Under the pieces are notes generated by a model. That model searched no databases. It was given only the letters and a program-made list of their open reading frames with translations, and was not told the origin of the DNA. This document shows, piece after piece, positions 1 through 9,585 of a stretch of 64,000 nt of DNA. Source of the DNA: Lactobacillus sp. CBA3605 (lineage in GTDB: Bacteria > Bacillota > Bacilli > Lactobacillales > Lactobacillaceae); the NCBI RefSeq assembly GCF_002970915.1, contig NZ_CP027190.1, positions 2,170,001 through 2,234,000 on the forward strand, read 5' to 3'. A program made the translations under genes and the position numbers. The first letter of the stretch is position 1. Each line of letters starts with the position of its first letter.

Positions 1-116
1 CGTATGCCGAGCGACTCAAGGCGGCTTTAAAGCGGCAAGGCGTGCGAGTGCCAACGGAATACTTAACGGAGAAAGGGATGGCGGACTGGTTATGGCAATT
101 GATTTCAAACAAGTAG
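1..116 (+). CDS. ecfA1: ECF transporter ATPase EcfA1, C-terminal end only
   Basis: Partial gene cut by the left window edge. The frame starting at base 3 is open to a TAG at 114-116 and gives about 37 residues rich in charged and hydrophobic residues, including [16 protein letters not shown], which resembles the tail of EcfA1-type ATPases. It overlaps the start of ecfA2 by 25 bases, the usual ecfA1-ecfA2-ecfT arrangement. No ATPase motif is inside the window, so the call rests on position and tail similarity. Confidence 0.75.
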   Translation, partial: YAERLKAALKRQGVRVPTEYLTEKGMADWLWQLISNK

Positions 117-979
117 ATTTTACCTACCAACCGGGCACACCCTTTGAAACACAAGCTTTGATGGATATTAATGTGTCGATTCCGACCGGTTCATACACGG
201 CACTGATTGGACATACCGGGAGTGGTAAATCAACGTTATTACAACACCTCAATGCCCTATTAAAGCCGACCCATGGGACCGTGACGATTGGCGACCGAGA
301 GATTACAGCTGCCACGAGTAATAAAGACTTAAAGTCGTTACGCCAGCATGTGGGGATTGTTTTTCAATTTCCTGAAAGCCAATTATTTGAAGAAACCGTT
401 GCTAAAGACATTGCCTTTGGCCCGCAGAACTTTGGCGCCAGCGAAACGGATGCCTTGGCAACGGCTGCTGAAATGTTAACTTTAGTGGGCTTAGACCAAT
501 CTTTGTTAGATCGGTCACCGTTCGATTTATCCGGTGGTCAGATGCGCCGGGTTGCGATTGCCGGTGTGCTTGCCATGGCGCCGAAAGTGTTAGTCCTCGA
601 CGAACCAACCGCGGGGTTAGACCCTCAGGGACGCTTTGATATGATGGAGATGTTTGCCCGGTTACGCCATGAGCAGCAGTTAACCATTGTATTAGTCACA
701 CATCAAATGGATGATGTGGCTAATTATGCCGATCATGTAATTGTGATGGATCAAGGGCGTATTGCCAAAACAGGGACGCCACGAGAAATCTTTAAAGAGC
801 CCGAGTGGTTAGCAGCCCATCAATTAGGACTCCCCAAGACGACTGCTTTTGCCCAACAATTGACGGCTAAAGGGCTGTTATTAGAACCACAGCCCTTAAC
901 GGAAGACCAGTTAGCAGCGGCCTTAGTTAAACAATTACCGGCCACGGCCTTTAGGACTGGTGACGCACATGATGAATAA
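92..979 (+). CDS. ecfA2: Energy-coupling factor transporter ATP-binding protein EcfA2
   Basis: Second ATPase of the energy-coupling factor (ECF) module. It forms an EcfA1/EcfA2 heterodimer that hydrolyses ATP at the inner face of the membrane and drives vitamin or metal uptake through EcfT and exchangeable S components. Visible motifs are Walker [10 protein letters not shown] at residues 40-48, a Q-loop near residue 94 (FQFPESQLF), the signature LSGGQ near 145-149, Walker B ending LDEPTAG near 170, and a switch His in VTHQMDD. The length of 295 aa is normal. It overlaps both neighbours (the ecfA1 stop and the ecfT start), which suggests translational coupling. Confidence 0.95.
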   Translation: MAIDFKQVDFTYQPGTPFETQALMDINVSIPTGSYTALIGHTGSGKSTLLQHLNALLKPTHGTVTIGDREITAATSNKDLKSLRQHVGIVFQFPESQLFEETVAKDIAFGPQNFGASETDALATAAEMLTLVGLDQSLLDRSPFDLSGGQMRRVAIAGVLAMAPKVLVLDEPTAGLDPQGRFDMMEMFARLRHEQQLTIVLVTHQMDDVANYADHVIVMDQGRIAKTGTPREIFKEPEWLAAHQLGLPKTTAFAQQLTAKGLLLEPQPLTEDQLAAALVKQLPATAFRTGDAHDE

Positions 980-1769
980 ATTGATTTTTGGGCGTTATAT
1001 TCCTGGTGATTCAGTTATTCATCATATGGATCCACGTGCCAAATTATTATTGAGCTTTTATTTTATCGGTATTATTTTTATTGCGAATAATTGGCCAACT
1101 TATGTGGCGTTATTTGTTTTTACGTTAATTGCTATTAAATTATCGGGTGTTAAATGGTCCTTCTTTATTAATGGTGTCAAACCGTTGATTTGGTTAATCT
1201 TGTTTACAGTCGTGCTACAAGTCTTATTTAGTGCGAGTGGCGGCCAGGTGTACTTTAAATGGGGCATTATCACAATCAGTCAATTAGGACTCGTTAATGG
1301 GATCTATATTTTTTGTCGGTTTGTATTGATTATCTTTATGTCAACGTTGTTAACCTTAACGACACCGCCCTTGGAGTTATCAGATGCGATTGAATATATT
1401 TTGATGCCTTTAAAAGTGGTCCATTTTCCGGTCTATGAAGTGGCGTTAATGTTATCAATTGCGTTGCGCTTTGTACCAACATTAATGGATGAAACTGAAA
1501 AGATTATGAATGCGCAACGCGCTCGTGGTGTTGATTTTGGTGAAGGTAATATTTTTCAACAAATGCGTGCCATCGTCCCGTTACTGATTCCTTTATTCGT
1601 GAGTTCTTTTAATCGCGCTGAAGATTTAGCGACGGCCATGGAAGCTCGGGGTTATCAAGGTGGCGAAGGCCGCAGTAAGTTTCGAATTTTAAAGTGGCAA
1701 CGACGCGATACCTGGGCGACGCTGAGCTTTATCGTCTTAACGGGCGTTCTGATTTATTTAAGAGCCTAG
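969..1769 (+). CDS. ecfT: Energy-coupling factor transporter transmembrane protein EcfT
   Basis: Membrane scaffold of the ECF transporter that joins the two ATPases to the substrate-binding S component. It is about 266 aa with several hydrophobic segments, and it carries the C-terminal coupling region with Ala-Arg-Gly motifs: AQRARG near residue 178 and MEARGY near 225. These bind the ATPase grooves in known EcfT proteins. ATG codons at 969 and 972 both overlap the end of ecfA2, and an in-frame GTG at 960 is a less likely start. A short C-rich region with a run of T follows the stop, before truA. Confidence 0.93.
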   Translation: MMNKLIFGRYIPGDSVIHHMDPRAKLLLSFYFIGIIFIANNWPTYVALFVFTLIAIKLSGVKWSFFINGVKPLIWLILFTVVLQVLFSASGGQVYFKWGIITISQLGLVNGIYIFCRFVLIIFMSTLLTLTTPPLELSDAIEYILMPLKVVHFPVYEVALMLSIALRFVPTLMDETEKIMNAQRARGVDFGEGNIFQQMRAIVPLLIPLFVSSFNRAEDLATAMEARGYQGGEGRSKFRILKWQRRDTWATLSFIVLTGVLIYLRA

Positions 1770-1821
1770 CGACTGGCTAGCAAGCTAACTGGCTACTTTT
1801 TTGAGTTAATGGAGGGAATTT

Positions 1822-2610
1822 TTGACAACGCGATATAAAGTAATTCTGGCTTATGATGGCACTAAATTCGCTGGTTTTCAGCGGCAACCGCATGAGCGGA
1901 CGGTCGAGTTGGTGTTTAGTAAGGCGGTTAATAAAATGGCTAAAAATCCAGTGCCAGCGATTCCAATTTATGGTGCGGGACGCACGGATACCGGGGTACA
2001 TGCGTTGGGACAAGTGATTCATTTTGATTTGCCCAATGAAATTAATCCGGAGGGGGTTCGAAGGGGTCTAAATAGTCTCTTACCCATGGATCTGCTGATT
2101 AAGCAAGTTGAAATCGTCCCCGCTGACTTTCATGCACGCTATGATACGGTCGGCAAATGTTATTGGTACCGTGCTTATCAGAATGAATTCGTCGATCCTT
2201 TTCGGCGTCAATACACTGGACATTTTAAGTTCACGGCGGATATTGATCGTATTCAACAAGCCTTGCCGGATCTATTAGGGCGCCATGATTTTACTAGTTT
2301 TGTGGCATCTGGTTCGCAAGCGCATGACCATGTCCGTGAAATCTATGCAGCTCGTGCGTGGGCACTACCAACAACGCAAGAGATTCAGTTTGAATTTTAT
2401 GGAAGTGGCTTTCTCTATAATCAAGTGCGTATCATGGTGGCGATTTTAATGGAGATTGGTCAGGGCCGGCGTGCGGTTGACTGTATTCCACAGTTATTAG
2501 CGGCTAAAGATCGGGCCCAAGCACGCGGAACTGCGCCGGCAGCTGGGCTCTATATGAAAAAAGTGTATTATGACCGGGACGAGTTACAAAACGACCTAAT
2601 TAAGCATTGA
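1822..2610 (+). CDS. truA: tRNA pseudouridine(38-40) synthase TruA
   Basis: Isomerises uridine to pseudouridine at positions 38-40 of the tRNA anticodon arm. The catalytic Asp is D56 in the motif GAGRTDTGVHALGQ, and the later motif FLYNQVRIMV is also typical of TruA. The length of 262 aa is normal. The start is TTG at 1822 preceded by GGAGGGA. It follows ecfT by about 50 bases and precedes rplM, the standard ecf-truA-rplM-rpsI order of Firmicutes. Confidence 0.95.
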   Translation: MTTRYKVILAYDGTKFAGFQRQPHERTVELVFSKAVNKMAKNPVPAIPIYGAGRTDTGVHALGQVIHFDLPNEINPEGVRRGLNSLLPMDLLIKQVEIVPADFHARYDTVGKCYWYRAYQNEFVDPFRRQYTGHFKFTADIDRIQQALPDLLGRHDFTSFVASGSQAHDHVREIYAARAWALPTTQEIQFEFYGSGFLYNQVRIMVAILMEIGQGRRAVDCIPQLLAAKDRAQARGTAPAAGLYMKKVYYDRDELQNDLIKH

Positions 2611-2624
2611 CTTCTACCCTTAAA

Positions 2625-2706
2625 TTAGGTAAACTAATCGTTGGTATTGTTTGCCCCACGATAAGCCCCGGAATCTTATTGAGTGTCAAACACAGAAAAT
2701 GGAGGA
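2625..2706 (+). promoter_or_regulatory. Probable L13 ribosomal protein leader
   Basis: The stretch between truA and rplM holds paired elements: ATCGT (about 2637) with ACGAT (about 2658) enclosing GGTATTGTTTGCC, and a small GTGT/ACAC hairpin just before the GGAGG ribosome binding site. The layout and the GGTATTGTTTGCC core resemble the L13 leader known upstream of rplM-rpsI in Firmicutes, an autoregulatory mRNA element. This is recognition by eye without a covariance search. Confidence 0.5.
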
Positions 2707-2713
2707 ACACAAC

Positions 2714-3157
2714 GTGCGTACAACATATATGGCTAAACCAGGTGAAATCGATCGTAAATGGTATGTGGTTGATGCAACTGATATACCTTTAGGTCGTCTC
2801 TCAACCGTCGTAGCATCAATTTTACGTGGTAAGAACAAACCTACCTTTACCCCTAACGTGGATACTGGTGACAACGTAATTGTTATTAATGCAAGTAAGA
2901 TTGCTTTAACAGGAAAGAAAGCAGAACGCAAGATTTATTATCATCATACTGCTTATGCTGGTGGTTTAAAGGAACGAACTGCTGGTGATTTCTTAGCTAA
3001 AGAACCTGAAATGTTAATTGAAACTTCAGTTAAAGGTATGCTTCCTCACAACTCTTTAGGTCACAAAATGGGCTTGAAGTTGCATGTTTATGCTGGTGCA
3101 GAACATACGCAACAAGCACAAAAACCTGAAGTTTTGGATATCACTAACTTAATCTAA
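2714..3157 (+). CDS. rplM: 50S ribosomal protein L13
   Basis: Large-subunit ribosomal protein L13. It is 147 aa from a GTG start at 2714, preceded by GGAGG at 2701. The start [16 protein letters not shown] is the conserved L13 N-terminus, so the longer in-frame extension upstream (from 2651) is not used. The conserved segment [16 protein letters not shown] and the internal motif GMLPHN are present. It is co-transcribed with rpsI, whose start lies 13 bases downstream. Confidence 0.97.
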   Translation: MRTTYMAKPGEIDRKWYVVDATDIPLGRLSTVVASILRGKNKPTFTPNVDTGDNVIVINASKIALTGKKAERKIYYHHTAYAGGLKERTAGDFLAKEPEMLIETSVKGMLPHNSLGHKMGLKLHVYAGAEHTQQAQKPEVLDITNLI

Positions 3158-3170
3158 GGAGGAAACTACA

Positions 3171-3563
3171 TTGGCTCAAGTACAATATCGCGGCACAGGC
3201 CGTCGTAAAGATTCAGTAGCCCGCGTACGTTTAGTACCAGGTTCTGGTAAAATTGTCATGAATGACAAATCAGTTGAGGACTACATTCCATTTGCAGATG
3301 TTCGTAAAGAACTATTGCAACCATTCACGGTAACTGAAACAACTGATCAATATGATGTTTTAGTTAACGTTAACGGTGGCGGTTTCCACGGCCAAGCCGG
3401 CGCAACTCGTCATGGTATCGCTCGGGCATTGCTCGAAGTAGATCCAGATTTCCGCGGTCCTTTGAAGCGCGCAGGTCTTTTGACCCGTGATGCTCGTATG
3501 AAGGAACGTAAGAAGCCAGGTTTGAAGAAAGCCCGTAAAGCTTCACAATTCTCAAAGCGTTAA
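3171..3563 (+). CDS. rpsI: 30S ribosomal protein S9
   Basis: Small-subunit ribosomal protein S9, 130 aa, with a TTG start behind AAGGAGG. The N-terminus [20 protein letters not shown] and the C-terminal basic tail ending KASQFSKR, which reaches the P-site tRNA in the ribosome, are diagnostic. It is the last gene of the rplM-rpsI unit and is followed by a strong terminator. Confidence 0.98.
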   Translation: MAQVQYRGTGRRKDSVARVRLVPGSGKIVMNDKSVEDYIPFADVRKELLQPFTVTETTDQYDVLVNVNGGGFHGQAGATRHGIARALLEVDPDFRGPLKRAGLLTRDARMKERKKPGLKKARKASQFSKR

Positions 3564-3609
3564 TATTTTTAGAAAAAACGTTGTTCTATCAACATTTTCT
3601 GAACTATTA

Positions 3610-3646
3610 GAAGCTCTTATCCGCAAGGATGAGAGCTTCTTTTTTT
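3610..3646 (+). terminator. Rho-independent terminator after rpsI
   Basis: A 13-bp stem (GAAGCTCTTATCC paired with GGATGAGAGCTTC, one G-U) with a GCAA loop, followed by a run of T. Confidence 0.92.
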
Positions 3647-3797
3647 GGTCTACTTTAAGTGAATTTCAGGGAAAATAAAACAAAACTAAAACATGTTTTT
3701 AGATTCCACGCTGTAATTAACCTATCACTAAGTTGTTGCCCAATATGCCAACCACAACTACCGCTTATAAAAAAAGTTAACTACACCTAACAATTAT

Positions 3798-3826
3798 TTG
3801 AACTTGAGTTAACAATCGGTTATACT
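3798..3826 (+). promoter_or_regulatory. Sigma-70 type promoter of the mtsCBA operon
   Basis: TTGAAC at 3798-3803 and TATACT at 3821-3826 with an ideal 17-base spacer. The spacer holds a loose dyad around GTTAAC that could be a metal-regulator (MntR-type) box, but that part is only a guess. Confidence 0.65.
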
Positions 3827-3875
3827 GACTATTAGAAACGATGCAAGGTAACCGGCAATGAAACGGAGGAACTTA

Positions 3876-4622
3876 ATGTTAGTTGTTAAGAATCTCACCG
3901 TTGCTTACGATGACACACCAGTTTTTACTGATGTTGCCGTGAATTTTAACGCAGGCAAGATTACTGGAATCATTGGACCAAACGGTGCAGGAAAATCAAC
4001 TTTAATTAAAGCAATGTTGGGGTTGATTAAAGTCAGACAGGGGACGGCGACAGTCGATGGTCAGCCGTTAAAGCAGTTACGTCAAAAAGTCGCCTATGTG
4101 GAGCAACGTAAGGAACTCGACTTAACCTTTCCAATCAATGTATTTGAAGTGGTGCTAACGGGGACTTACGGCCGCTTAGGCTTATTCAAAAGTCCTGGTA
4201 AGGCTGAGCGCCAAGCGAGTCAAGCAGCGTTAGCGCAAGTGGACTTGACTGCTTTTGCTAATCGGCAAATTGGAAATCTATCGGGTGGACAACTACAACG
4301 GGTCTTTGTGGCGCGCGCAATTGTACAACAGGCAGAGATTATTATTCTTGATGAACCCTTTGTTGGGATTGATTTACAAAGTGAAACAGCGATTATGGCG
4401 ATTTTGAAGCAGTGGCGTGATCAAGAAAAAACGATTATTGTGGTGCACCACGACTTGAATAAGGTCTCACGCTATTTTGATGATTTAGTTATTTTGAATC
4501 ATGGTATTGTTGATTTTGGCCCTGTTGAAACGGTCTATCAAGCGGCTAATATCGAAAAAGCGTTTAGTGCGGATCTTTCGGCGGTCTTATTTGCACCGGC
4601 AGGAGGAACTCATGATGACTAG
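3876..4622 (+). CDS. mtsC: Manganese/zinc ABC transporter, ATP-binding protein
   Basis: ATPase of a metal-ion ABC importer. It is 248 aa from the ATG at 3876, which follows CGGAGGA; an in-frame ATG at 3858 lies upstream of that ribosome binding site and is unlikely. Motifs are Walker A GPNGAGKS at 34-41, signature LSGGQLQRV, Walker B IIILDEPFVG and a switch His in VVHHDLN. The next two genes encode the membrane and binding subunits, with overlapping ends. The Mn rather than Zn preference is inferred from the binding protein type. Confidence 0.9.
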   Translation: MLVVKNLTVAYDDTPVFTDVAVNFNAGKITGIIGPNGAGKSTLIKAMLGLIKVRQGTATVDGQPLKQLRQKVAYVEQRKELDLTFPINVFEVVLTGTYGRLGLFKSPGKAERQASQAALAQVDLTAFANRQIGNLSGGQLQRVFVARAIVQQAEIIILDEPFVGIDLQSETAIMAILKQWRDQEKTIIVVHHDLNKVSRYFDDLVILNHGIVDFGPVETVYQAANIEKAFSADLSAVLFAPAGGTHDD

Positions 4623-5484
4623 TATTTCAACATTTATTGTCGCATTAGGCAAGTATGATTTTTTACAAAGCGCCTTAATAACCGCCATCATGGTCGGGGT
4701 GATGTCCGGATTGATTGGTTGTTTCATCATTTTACGCGGGATGTCGATGATGGGAGATGCCATTTCGCATGCGGTTTTACCCGGGGTGGCTGTGGCCTAT
4801 ATGTTCGGGTTGAACGTTTTGATTGGCGCATCTGTGTTTGGGGTTCTGGCAGCAGGCTTGATTGGGCTAGTTGCGAATCATAGTAAAATTAAAACAGATA
4901 CATCAATCGGGATTGTTTTTAGTGCCTTTTATGCGCTGGGATTTATTCTGATTTCGATGGCCGAAAGCTCGACGAATTTACATCATATCTTGTTCGGTAA
5001 TATTTTAGCGGTTAGCGACGCTGATATGATGACAACGGTCGTGGTTTTAGGGTTAGTAATTGTGTTCATTGTCTTCTTTTACAAGGAACTCCTCATTACC
5101 TCGTTTGATGCAACTTTTGCGCGCACGTATGGTTTAAAAGTTCGGTATTTGCATTATGCATTGATGTTAATACTCACACTCGTTACGGTTTCCGCCTTAC
5201 AGACGGTCGGAATTATCTTAGTCGTTGCCATGTTAATCACACCCGCAGCAACTGCTTTTCTATGGACCGATAAATTAGTTACGATGTTGTTTTTGGCTGC
5301 CACAGTGGGGGCGGGGGCTTCGGTCGTGGGACTCTATCTGAGTTATACGCTAAACTGGGCTTCAGGTCCCGCCATTGTGTTGGTAGCAGCGGGCTGTTTT
5401 GGGATTTCATTTATTTTTTCGCCCAAGCAAGCGCTATTACCGCGCTTGTGGCGCCAACCTAAATCACGGCGGTCAGTGGCATGA
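4612..5484 (+). CDS. mtsB: Manganese/zinc ABC transporter, permease
   Basis: Membrane subunit of the same importer (ABC-3 family), 290 aa from ATG 4612 behind AGGAGG (a second ATG at 4615 is equally possible). It has about eight to nine hydrophobic segments. The segment GCFIILRGMSMMGDAISHAV near residues 32-55 is the conserved ABC-3 signature. The start overlaps the mtsC stop and its TGA overlaps the mtsA ATG, so the three subunits should be translationally coupled. Confidence 0.92.
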   Translation: MMTSISTFIVALGKYDFLQSALITAIMVGVMSGLIGCFIILRGMSMMGDAISHAVLPGVAVAYMFGLNVLIGASVFGVLAAGLIGLVANHSKIKTDTSIGIVFSAFYALGFILISMAESSTNLHHILFGNILAVSDADMMTTVVVLGLVIVFIVFFYKELLITSFDATFARTYGLKVRYLHYALMLILTLVTVSALQTVGIILVVAMLITPAATAFLWTDKLVTMLFLAATVGAGASVVGLYLSYTLNWASGPAIVLVAAGCFGISFIFSPKQALLPRLWRQPKSRRSVA

Positions 5485-6425
5485 AAATAAAACTGTTCAC
5501 GCTGTTTGCTGTGGTTGGGTTAATCGGTGGGATGGCTGTTTTTTTACACCAACGTCAAGTGGCCACTGTCGCTAAAAATACAGCAACGAGCAAACTCCAG
5601 GTGGTCACCACTAATTCAATTTTAGCTGACATGGTTGAAAATGTTGGTGGTGATAAAATTGAAAGCTATAGTATTGTTAAACGAGGAACTGATCCGCATG
5701 AATATGAGCCACGCCCCGCTGATATTGCAGCGACGGCTGAAGCCGAAGTCATTTTCTATAATGGGCTTAATTTAGAAACTGGTGGCAACGGTTGGTTTAA
5801 GAAGCTGATTAAAGCCTCTAAAAAGGATTTTAAAACGGATGTTTTTGCGGCAAGCAAAGGCGTTAAAGTTAAGCAACTCACTACTAATCAACAGGAACCA
5901 GATCCACATGCTTGGCTTGACTTAGCTAATGGGATTCAATACGTACAAAACATGAATAAGGTGTTACAACAAAAAGATCCCGAAAATGCCGGTTATTATC
6001 AACGTAATACAGATCGTTACGTGGCAAAACTCACTAAGTTACACCAAGCAGGACAAACTAAATTTAAACAAATCCCAGCGTCACAACGCCTGTTAGTGAC
6101 TTCGGAAGGGGCCTTTAAATACTTTTCCGCGGCATATCAAGTACCTGCTGCGTATATTTGGGAAGTGAATACGGAGTCACAGGGGACGCCCCACCAAATG
6201 CGCACCGTGTTAAAACAGATTCAAGCCTCACAAGTTAAAGGGCTCTTTGTGGAAACGTCGGTGTCGCCTAAGTCCATGCAGAAGCTGGCGCAAGAAACTG
6301 GTTTACCAATTCGAGCGACCATCTTCACGGATTCGCTGGCGCCCTCGGGGACGACGGGAGATACCTACTATACAATGATGCAATGGAATCTTAATCAAAT
6401 TTACGCTGGTCTGTCAAAATCATAG
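5481..6425 (+). CDS. mtsA: Manganese/zinc ABC transporter, substrate-binding protein (no lipobox)
   Basis: Cluster A-I metal-binding protein, 314 aa. The four expected ligands are visible: H73 in DPHEYEP, H143 in DPHAWLD, E209 in TSEGAFKYF and D284 in IFTDSL. The His-His-Glu-Asp set fits the Mn-type PsaA/MtsA family. Long His-rich zinc loops are absent. The N-terminus has one hydrophobic segment (about residues 5-22) but no cysteine, so it lacks a lipoprotein box and is probably held by an uncleaved signal anchor. It overlaps mtsB by four bases. Confidence 0.9.
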   Translation: MKIKLFTLFAVVGLIGGMAVFLHQRQVATVAKNTATSKLQVVTTNSILADMVENVGGDKIESYSIVKRGTDPHEYEPRPADIAATAEAEVIFYNGLNLETGGNGWFKKLIKASKKDFKTDVFAASKGVKVKQLTTNQQEPDPHAWLDLANGIQYVQNMNKVLQQKDPENAGYYQRNTDRYVAKLTKLHQAGQTKFKQIPASQRLLVTSEGAFKYFSAAYQVPAAYIWEVNTESQGTPHQMRTVLKQIQASQVKGLFVETSVSPKSMQKLAQETGLPIRATIFTDSLAPSGTTGDTYYTMMQWNLNQIYAGLSKS

Positions 6426-6450
6426 TGAGGCCATCAAAAGAGTCTAAAAC

Positions 6451-6497
6451 AAAAAAACAGCCGCTGCAAGAATTAACAATTTCTTGTAGTGGCTGTT
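6451..6497 (-). terminator. Terminator between mtsA and the 6503 gene
   Basis: An inverted repeat of about 18 bp (AAACAGCCGCTGCAAGAA with TTCTTGTAGTGGCTGTTT). The A-run on its left gives a T-run on the minus strand. It serves the minus-strand gene and may also stop reading from mtsA. Confidence 0.85.
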
Positions 6498-6502
6498 TGC
6501 AC

Positions 6503-6814
6503 TTAATCTTCTTGTTCAAAAGACAATTCACTCATGGATAACTCTAAGTCATCTAAGACGTCATTTTCACTTAAAAATTGCGTCCAAGCTGCAACCGTTT
6601 GTTCACGGGTGTGTGGTGCAATTTTATCGTGAATGTTTTCGAGGACGCTAACTAACATTTTTTCAGCTTGACGATTGATTTCGGCGTCGTTAAAGCGACG
6701 TGCGGGTAACCGAGCTTGGTTCTGCTGATTTAAAAAGTCCGTACACTTGCTCATGAAAATGGCGACGACTTGAGAATTGTCTTCAAGGTATTTTTGTAAG
6801 GTTTCTGTATCCAA
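6503..6814 (-). CDS. Hypothetical protein, small acidic
   Basis: 103 aa, not recognised. The start is TTG at 6814 behind a strong AGGAGGCG box. The protein is hydrophilic and predicted helical, with an acidic C-terminus (SENDVLDDLELSMSELSFEQED region) and no signal peptide or membrane segment. It lies alone between the convergent mts operon and the LysR gene, with its own terminator. Likely a conserved cytoplasmic protein of lactobacilli; no function can be given. Confidence 0.75.
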   Translation of the reverse strand: MDTETLQKYLEDNSQVVAIFMSKCTDFLNQQNQARLPARRFNDAEINRQAEKMLVSVLENIHDKIAPHTREQTVAAWTQFLSENDVLDDLELSMSELSFEQED

Positions 6815-6879
6815 ATTATGCGCCTCCTAAATAGGCATCAACTTTATCACTACTATAACACAGCCAGTCGGGGTTAAGT

Positions 6880-7761
6880 TTATTCTAAAGCTGAATGTAA
6901 GATTTCCAGCAGCTTTAGTTGTACCGGTGTCAGAATATGGGTGGTCCGATAAACAATACTTGTAATGAATTCAGGTTGTTCATCGTCTAATAAGTCAAGA
7001 CGAACGACATCATCACGATAATGATCGACGACGTTGGTTAAAAAGCCAATCCCGACATTTTCAGCAATCAATTTCATTAGGACGTGGGTATCGTTTGAGC
7101 GAAAGACGATGTTAGGCCGGAAATGATTACGCCGGGTCAATTTATTAAAAGCCGTGTTATGCACAAAGTTACTATTGAAGAAAACGAATTTTTCATCCCG
7201 GAGTTCGCTAAAATAAATGCGCTTGCGGCGTGCTAACGGGTGGGATTTTGAAACGAAAATGCTGAATGGCTGGCGGTCGAACTCTTCGGCGAGTAAGTTG
7301 CGGTAAGATAGGGGTTCCACTGAGCCAAGTAGGGTCATATCGACGCGGCCATTCTGGACAGCATCCCGTAACGAAATCGACCCGCCCTCAACAGTTTCAA
7401 TATTAGCCAACATGCCAGCTTGGGCGAGCTTAGCGGCAACTTTGGGGAAATAATGATTTTCAATAATTGGGGGGAGACCTAGAACAATCTGTTGTTGGGT
7501 CAAATTATTGATTTCTTCATGAGCCACTTGGAGTTCCCGTAAAATGATAGCCGCGTGTTCCGCCAATTGCTCGCCACTGGCGGTGATACTAACTTGGTTG
7601 TGGACGCGATCGCGGACAACCAGCTTTGCATTGAACTCAGTTTCTAAGCGTTTGATGGCTGTCGTGATAGTGGGCTGAGTCACGCCAAAAAAAACAGCAA
7701 CTTTTGAAAAGTTTTTTTGAATAATTAATTGGTTGAAATAAGCCAAATCTTTTGTATTCAT
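6880..7761 (-). CDS. mleR: LysR-family regulator of malolactic fermentation
   Basis: LysR-type transcription factor of 293 aa. The N-terminal winged helix-turn-helix spans roughly residues 1-60 (KVAVFFGVTQPTITTAIKRL is the recognition region), followed by a two-lobed effector domain. It is divergent from the malolactic enzyme gene, the classical arrangement in which LysR proteins control the neighbouring operon; malate would be the expected co-inducer. The mleR name is assigned from context. The ribosome binding site is weak. Confidence 0.85.
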   Translation of the reverse strand: MNTKDLAYFNQLIIQKNFSKVAVFFGVTQPTITTAIKRLETEFNAKLVVRDRVHNQVSITASGEQLAEHAAIILRELQVAHEEINNLTQQQIVLGLPPIIENHYFPKVAAKLAQAGMLANIETVEGGSISLRDAVQNGRVDMTLLGSVEPLSYRNLLAEEFDRQPFSIFVSKSHPLARRKRIYFSELRDEKFVFFNSNFVHNTAFNKLTRRNHFRPNIVFRSNDTHVLMKLIAENVGIGFLTNVVDHYRDDVVRLDLLDDEQPEFITSIVYRTTHILTPVQLKLLEILHSALE

Positions 7762-7786
7762 TAAAAAGGCCTCTGTATCAATGATT

Positions 7787-7817
7787 TATGGAACCATATA
7801 AAATATATTTATATAAT
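7787..7817 (+). promoter_or_regulatory. Promoter and possible LysR site for the malolactic operon
   Basis: A 12-bp dyad TATGGAACCATA (7787-7798) sits where the -35 region would be, 17 bases upstream of a TATAAT at 7812-7817. A dyad overlapping a poor -35 is what an activator-dependent LysR promoter looks like. The surrounding 100 bases are very AT-rich. Confidence 0.5.
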
Positions 7818-7896
7818 AGCATATATTTGACTATAAGTGGTTCGGCAAGTTAAAGTATTATTTGTAAATTGAAATAACGAATTGGAGGAATTAAAT

Positions 7897-9522
7897 ATGA
7901 CTCAAGCAGATACAATTTTAAACAATCCATTTTTAAATAAAGGGACTGCCTTTACGAAAGCAGAACGTCAAGCGTTAGGCTTAACTGGGACGCTCCCAAG
8001 TCAAGTTCAAACGATTGATGAACAAACCACGCAAGCTTACGCACAATTCCAGAGCAAAGCAACCCGGTTAGAAAAACGGATTTTCTTAATGAATTTATTC
8101 AATGAAAACCGGACCTTGTTCTTCCATTTGATGGATGAACATGTGGTTGAATTTATGCCAATCGTTTATGATCCAGTGGTTGCTGATTCGATCGAACAAT
8201 ACAACGAATTATTCTTGGATCCACAAAATGCGGCCTTTGTTTCAGTTGATGCGCCCGAAGATGTGGAAGCAACTTTGAAGAATGCGGCTAGTGGTCGTGA
8301 TATTCGCTTGGTTGTTGTGACCGATGCTGAAGGAATTCTTGGCATGGGTGATTGGGGTGTCAACGGGGTTGATATTGCTGTTGGTAAGTTGATGGTTTAT
8401 ACGGCTGCTGCTGGTATTGACCCATCACAAGTATTGCCCGTTAGCATTGATGCTGGGACAAACAACCAGAAATTACTCGATGATCCATTGTACTTAGGCA
8501 ATCGTCACAAACGGGTTTATGGCGATCAATATTATGATGTCATTGATAAGTTTGTTGAAGCTGAACAAAAATTATTCCCAGAATCATTATTACATTGGGA
8601 AGACTTTGGCCGTTCAAATGCCCAAGTTATCTTGGACAAGTACAAGGACCAAATCGCCACGTTCAATGATGATATTCAAGGGACTGGGATGGTTGTTTTA
8701 GCTGGGATTTTAGGTGCTTTGAACATTTCTAAGGAAAGTATCAAAGATCAAAAGATTTTATCATTTGGTTCAGGGACGGCCGGCATGGGAATTGCCAACC
8801 AAATCATGGACGAATTGATGCAAGCTGGGTTAACCGAAGCCGAAGCCAAACAACATTTCTATGCCGTTGACCAACAAGGCTTGTTATTTGACGATACGGA
8901 TGACCTAACTCCTGCCCAAAAAGATTTCACACGTCAACGTAGTGAATTTAGTAACGCTGATGAATTAACGAACTTAGAGGCTGTTGTTAAAGCTGTTCAT
9001 CCAACCGTGATGATTGGGACTTCAACGCAACCAGGGGCCTTTACTGAAAGTATTGTGAAGGAAATGGCTGCGCATACAGAACGACCAATCATCTTCCCAT
9101 TATCTAACCCAACTAAGTTAGCTGAAGCTAAGGCTGAAGATTTAATCAAATGGACCGATGGTCGTGCTTTGATCGCGACTGGGATTCCAGCTGACGATGT
9201 TGAATACAAGGGTGTAACTTACCAAATTGGTCAAGGAAATAATGCCCTAATGTACCCTGGTTTAGGCTTTGGGTTGATTGCTTCAACTGCTAAGGTCTTA
9301 AACAGTGCAACGTTATCTGCAGCTTGCCATGCCTTAGGCGGTATTGTTGATACTGACAAGCCTGGTGCTGCTGTATTACCACCAGTTTCAAAAATCACGT
9401 CATTTTCACAAAAATTAGCTGAAGTTGTGGCACAAAGTGTCATTGATCAAAAGCTTAATAAAGAACCAATTGCGAGTGCCAAGCAAGCTGTTGCTGACAT
9501 GAAGTGGGTTCCAGAATATTAA
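7897..9522 (+). CDS. mleS: Malolactic enzyme (NAD-dependent L-malate decarboxylase to L-lactate)
   Basis: Converts L-malate directly to L-lactate and CO2 with NAD and Mn as cofactors; together with malate uptake this raises pH and generates proton motive force. It is 541 aa from ATG 7897 behind TTGGAGGA, the usual length for malolactic enzymes. The malic-enzyme fold is clear: the substrate/metal motif [15 protein letters not shown] near residue 250 and the nucleotide-binding [13 protein letters not shown] near 292. The malate permease follows directly, separating it from ordinary malic enzymes. Confidence 0.93.
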   Translation: MTQADTILNNPFLNKGTAFTKAERQALGLTGTLPSQVQTIDEQTTQAYAQFQSKATRLEKRIFLMNLFNENRTLFFHLMDEHVVEFMPIVYDPVVADSIEQYNELFLDPQNAAFVSVDAPEDVEATLKNAASGRDIRLVVVTDAEGILGMGDWGVNGVDIAVGKLMVYTAAAGIDPSQVLPVSIDAGTNNQKLLDDPLYLGNRHKRVYGDQYYDVIDKFVEAEQKLFPESLLHWEDFGRSNAQVILDKYKDQIATFNDDIQGTGMVVLAGILGALNISKESIKDQKILSFGSGTAGMGIANQIMDELMQAGLTEAEAKQHFYAVDQQGLLFDDTDDLTPAQKDFTRQRSEFSNADELTNLEAVVKAVHPTVMIGTSTQPGAFTESIVKEMAAHTERPIIFPLSNPTKLAEAKAEDLIKWTDGRALIATGIPADDVEYKGVTYQIGQGNNALMYPGLGFGLIASTAKVLNSATLSAACHALGGIVDTDKPGAAVLPPVSKITSFSQKLAEVVAQSVIDQKLNKEPIASAKQAVADMKWVPEY

Positions 9523-9585
9523 TTAACGTGGTTTGCATAAGAGAGCGTATTAATTAAAAAAAGTAGGAAGTGGGAATAAAAACTC

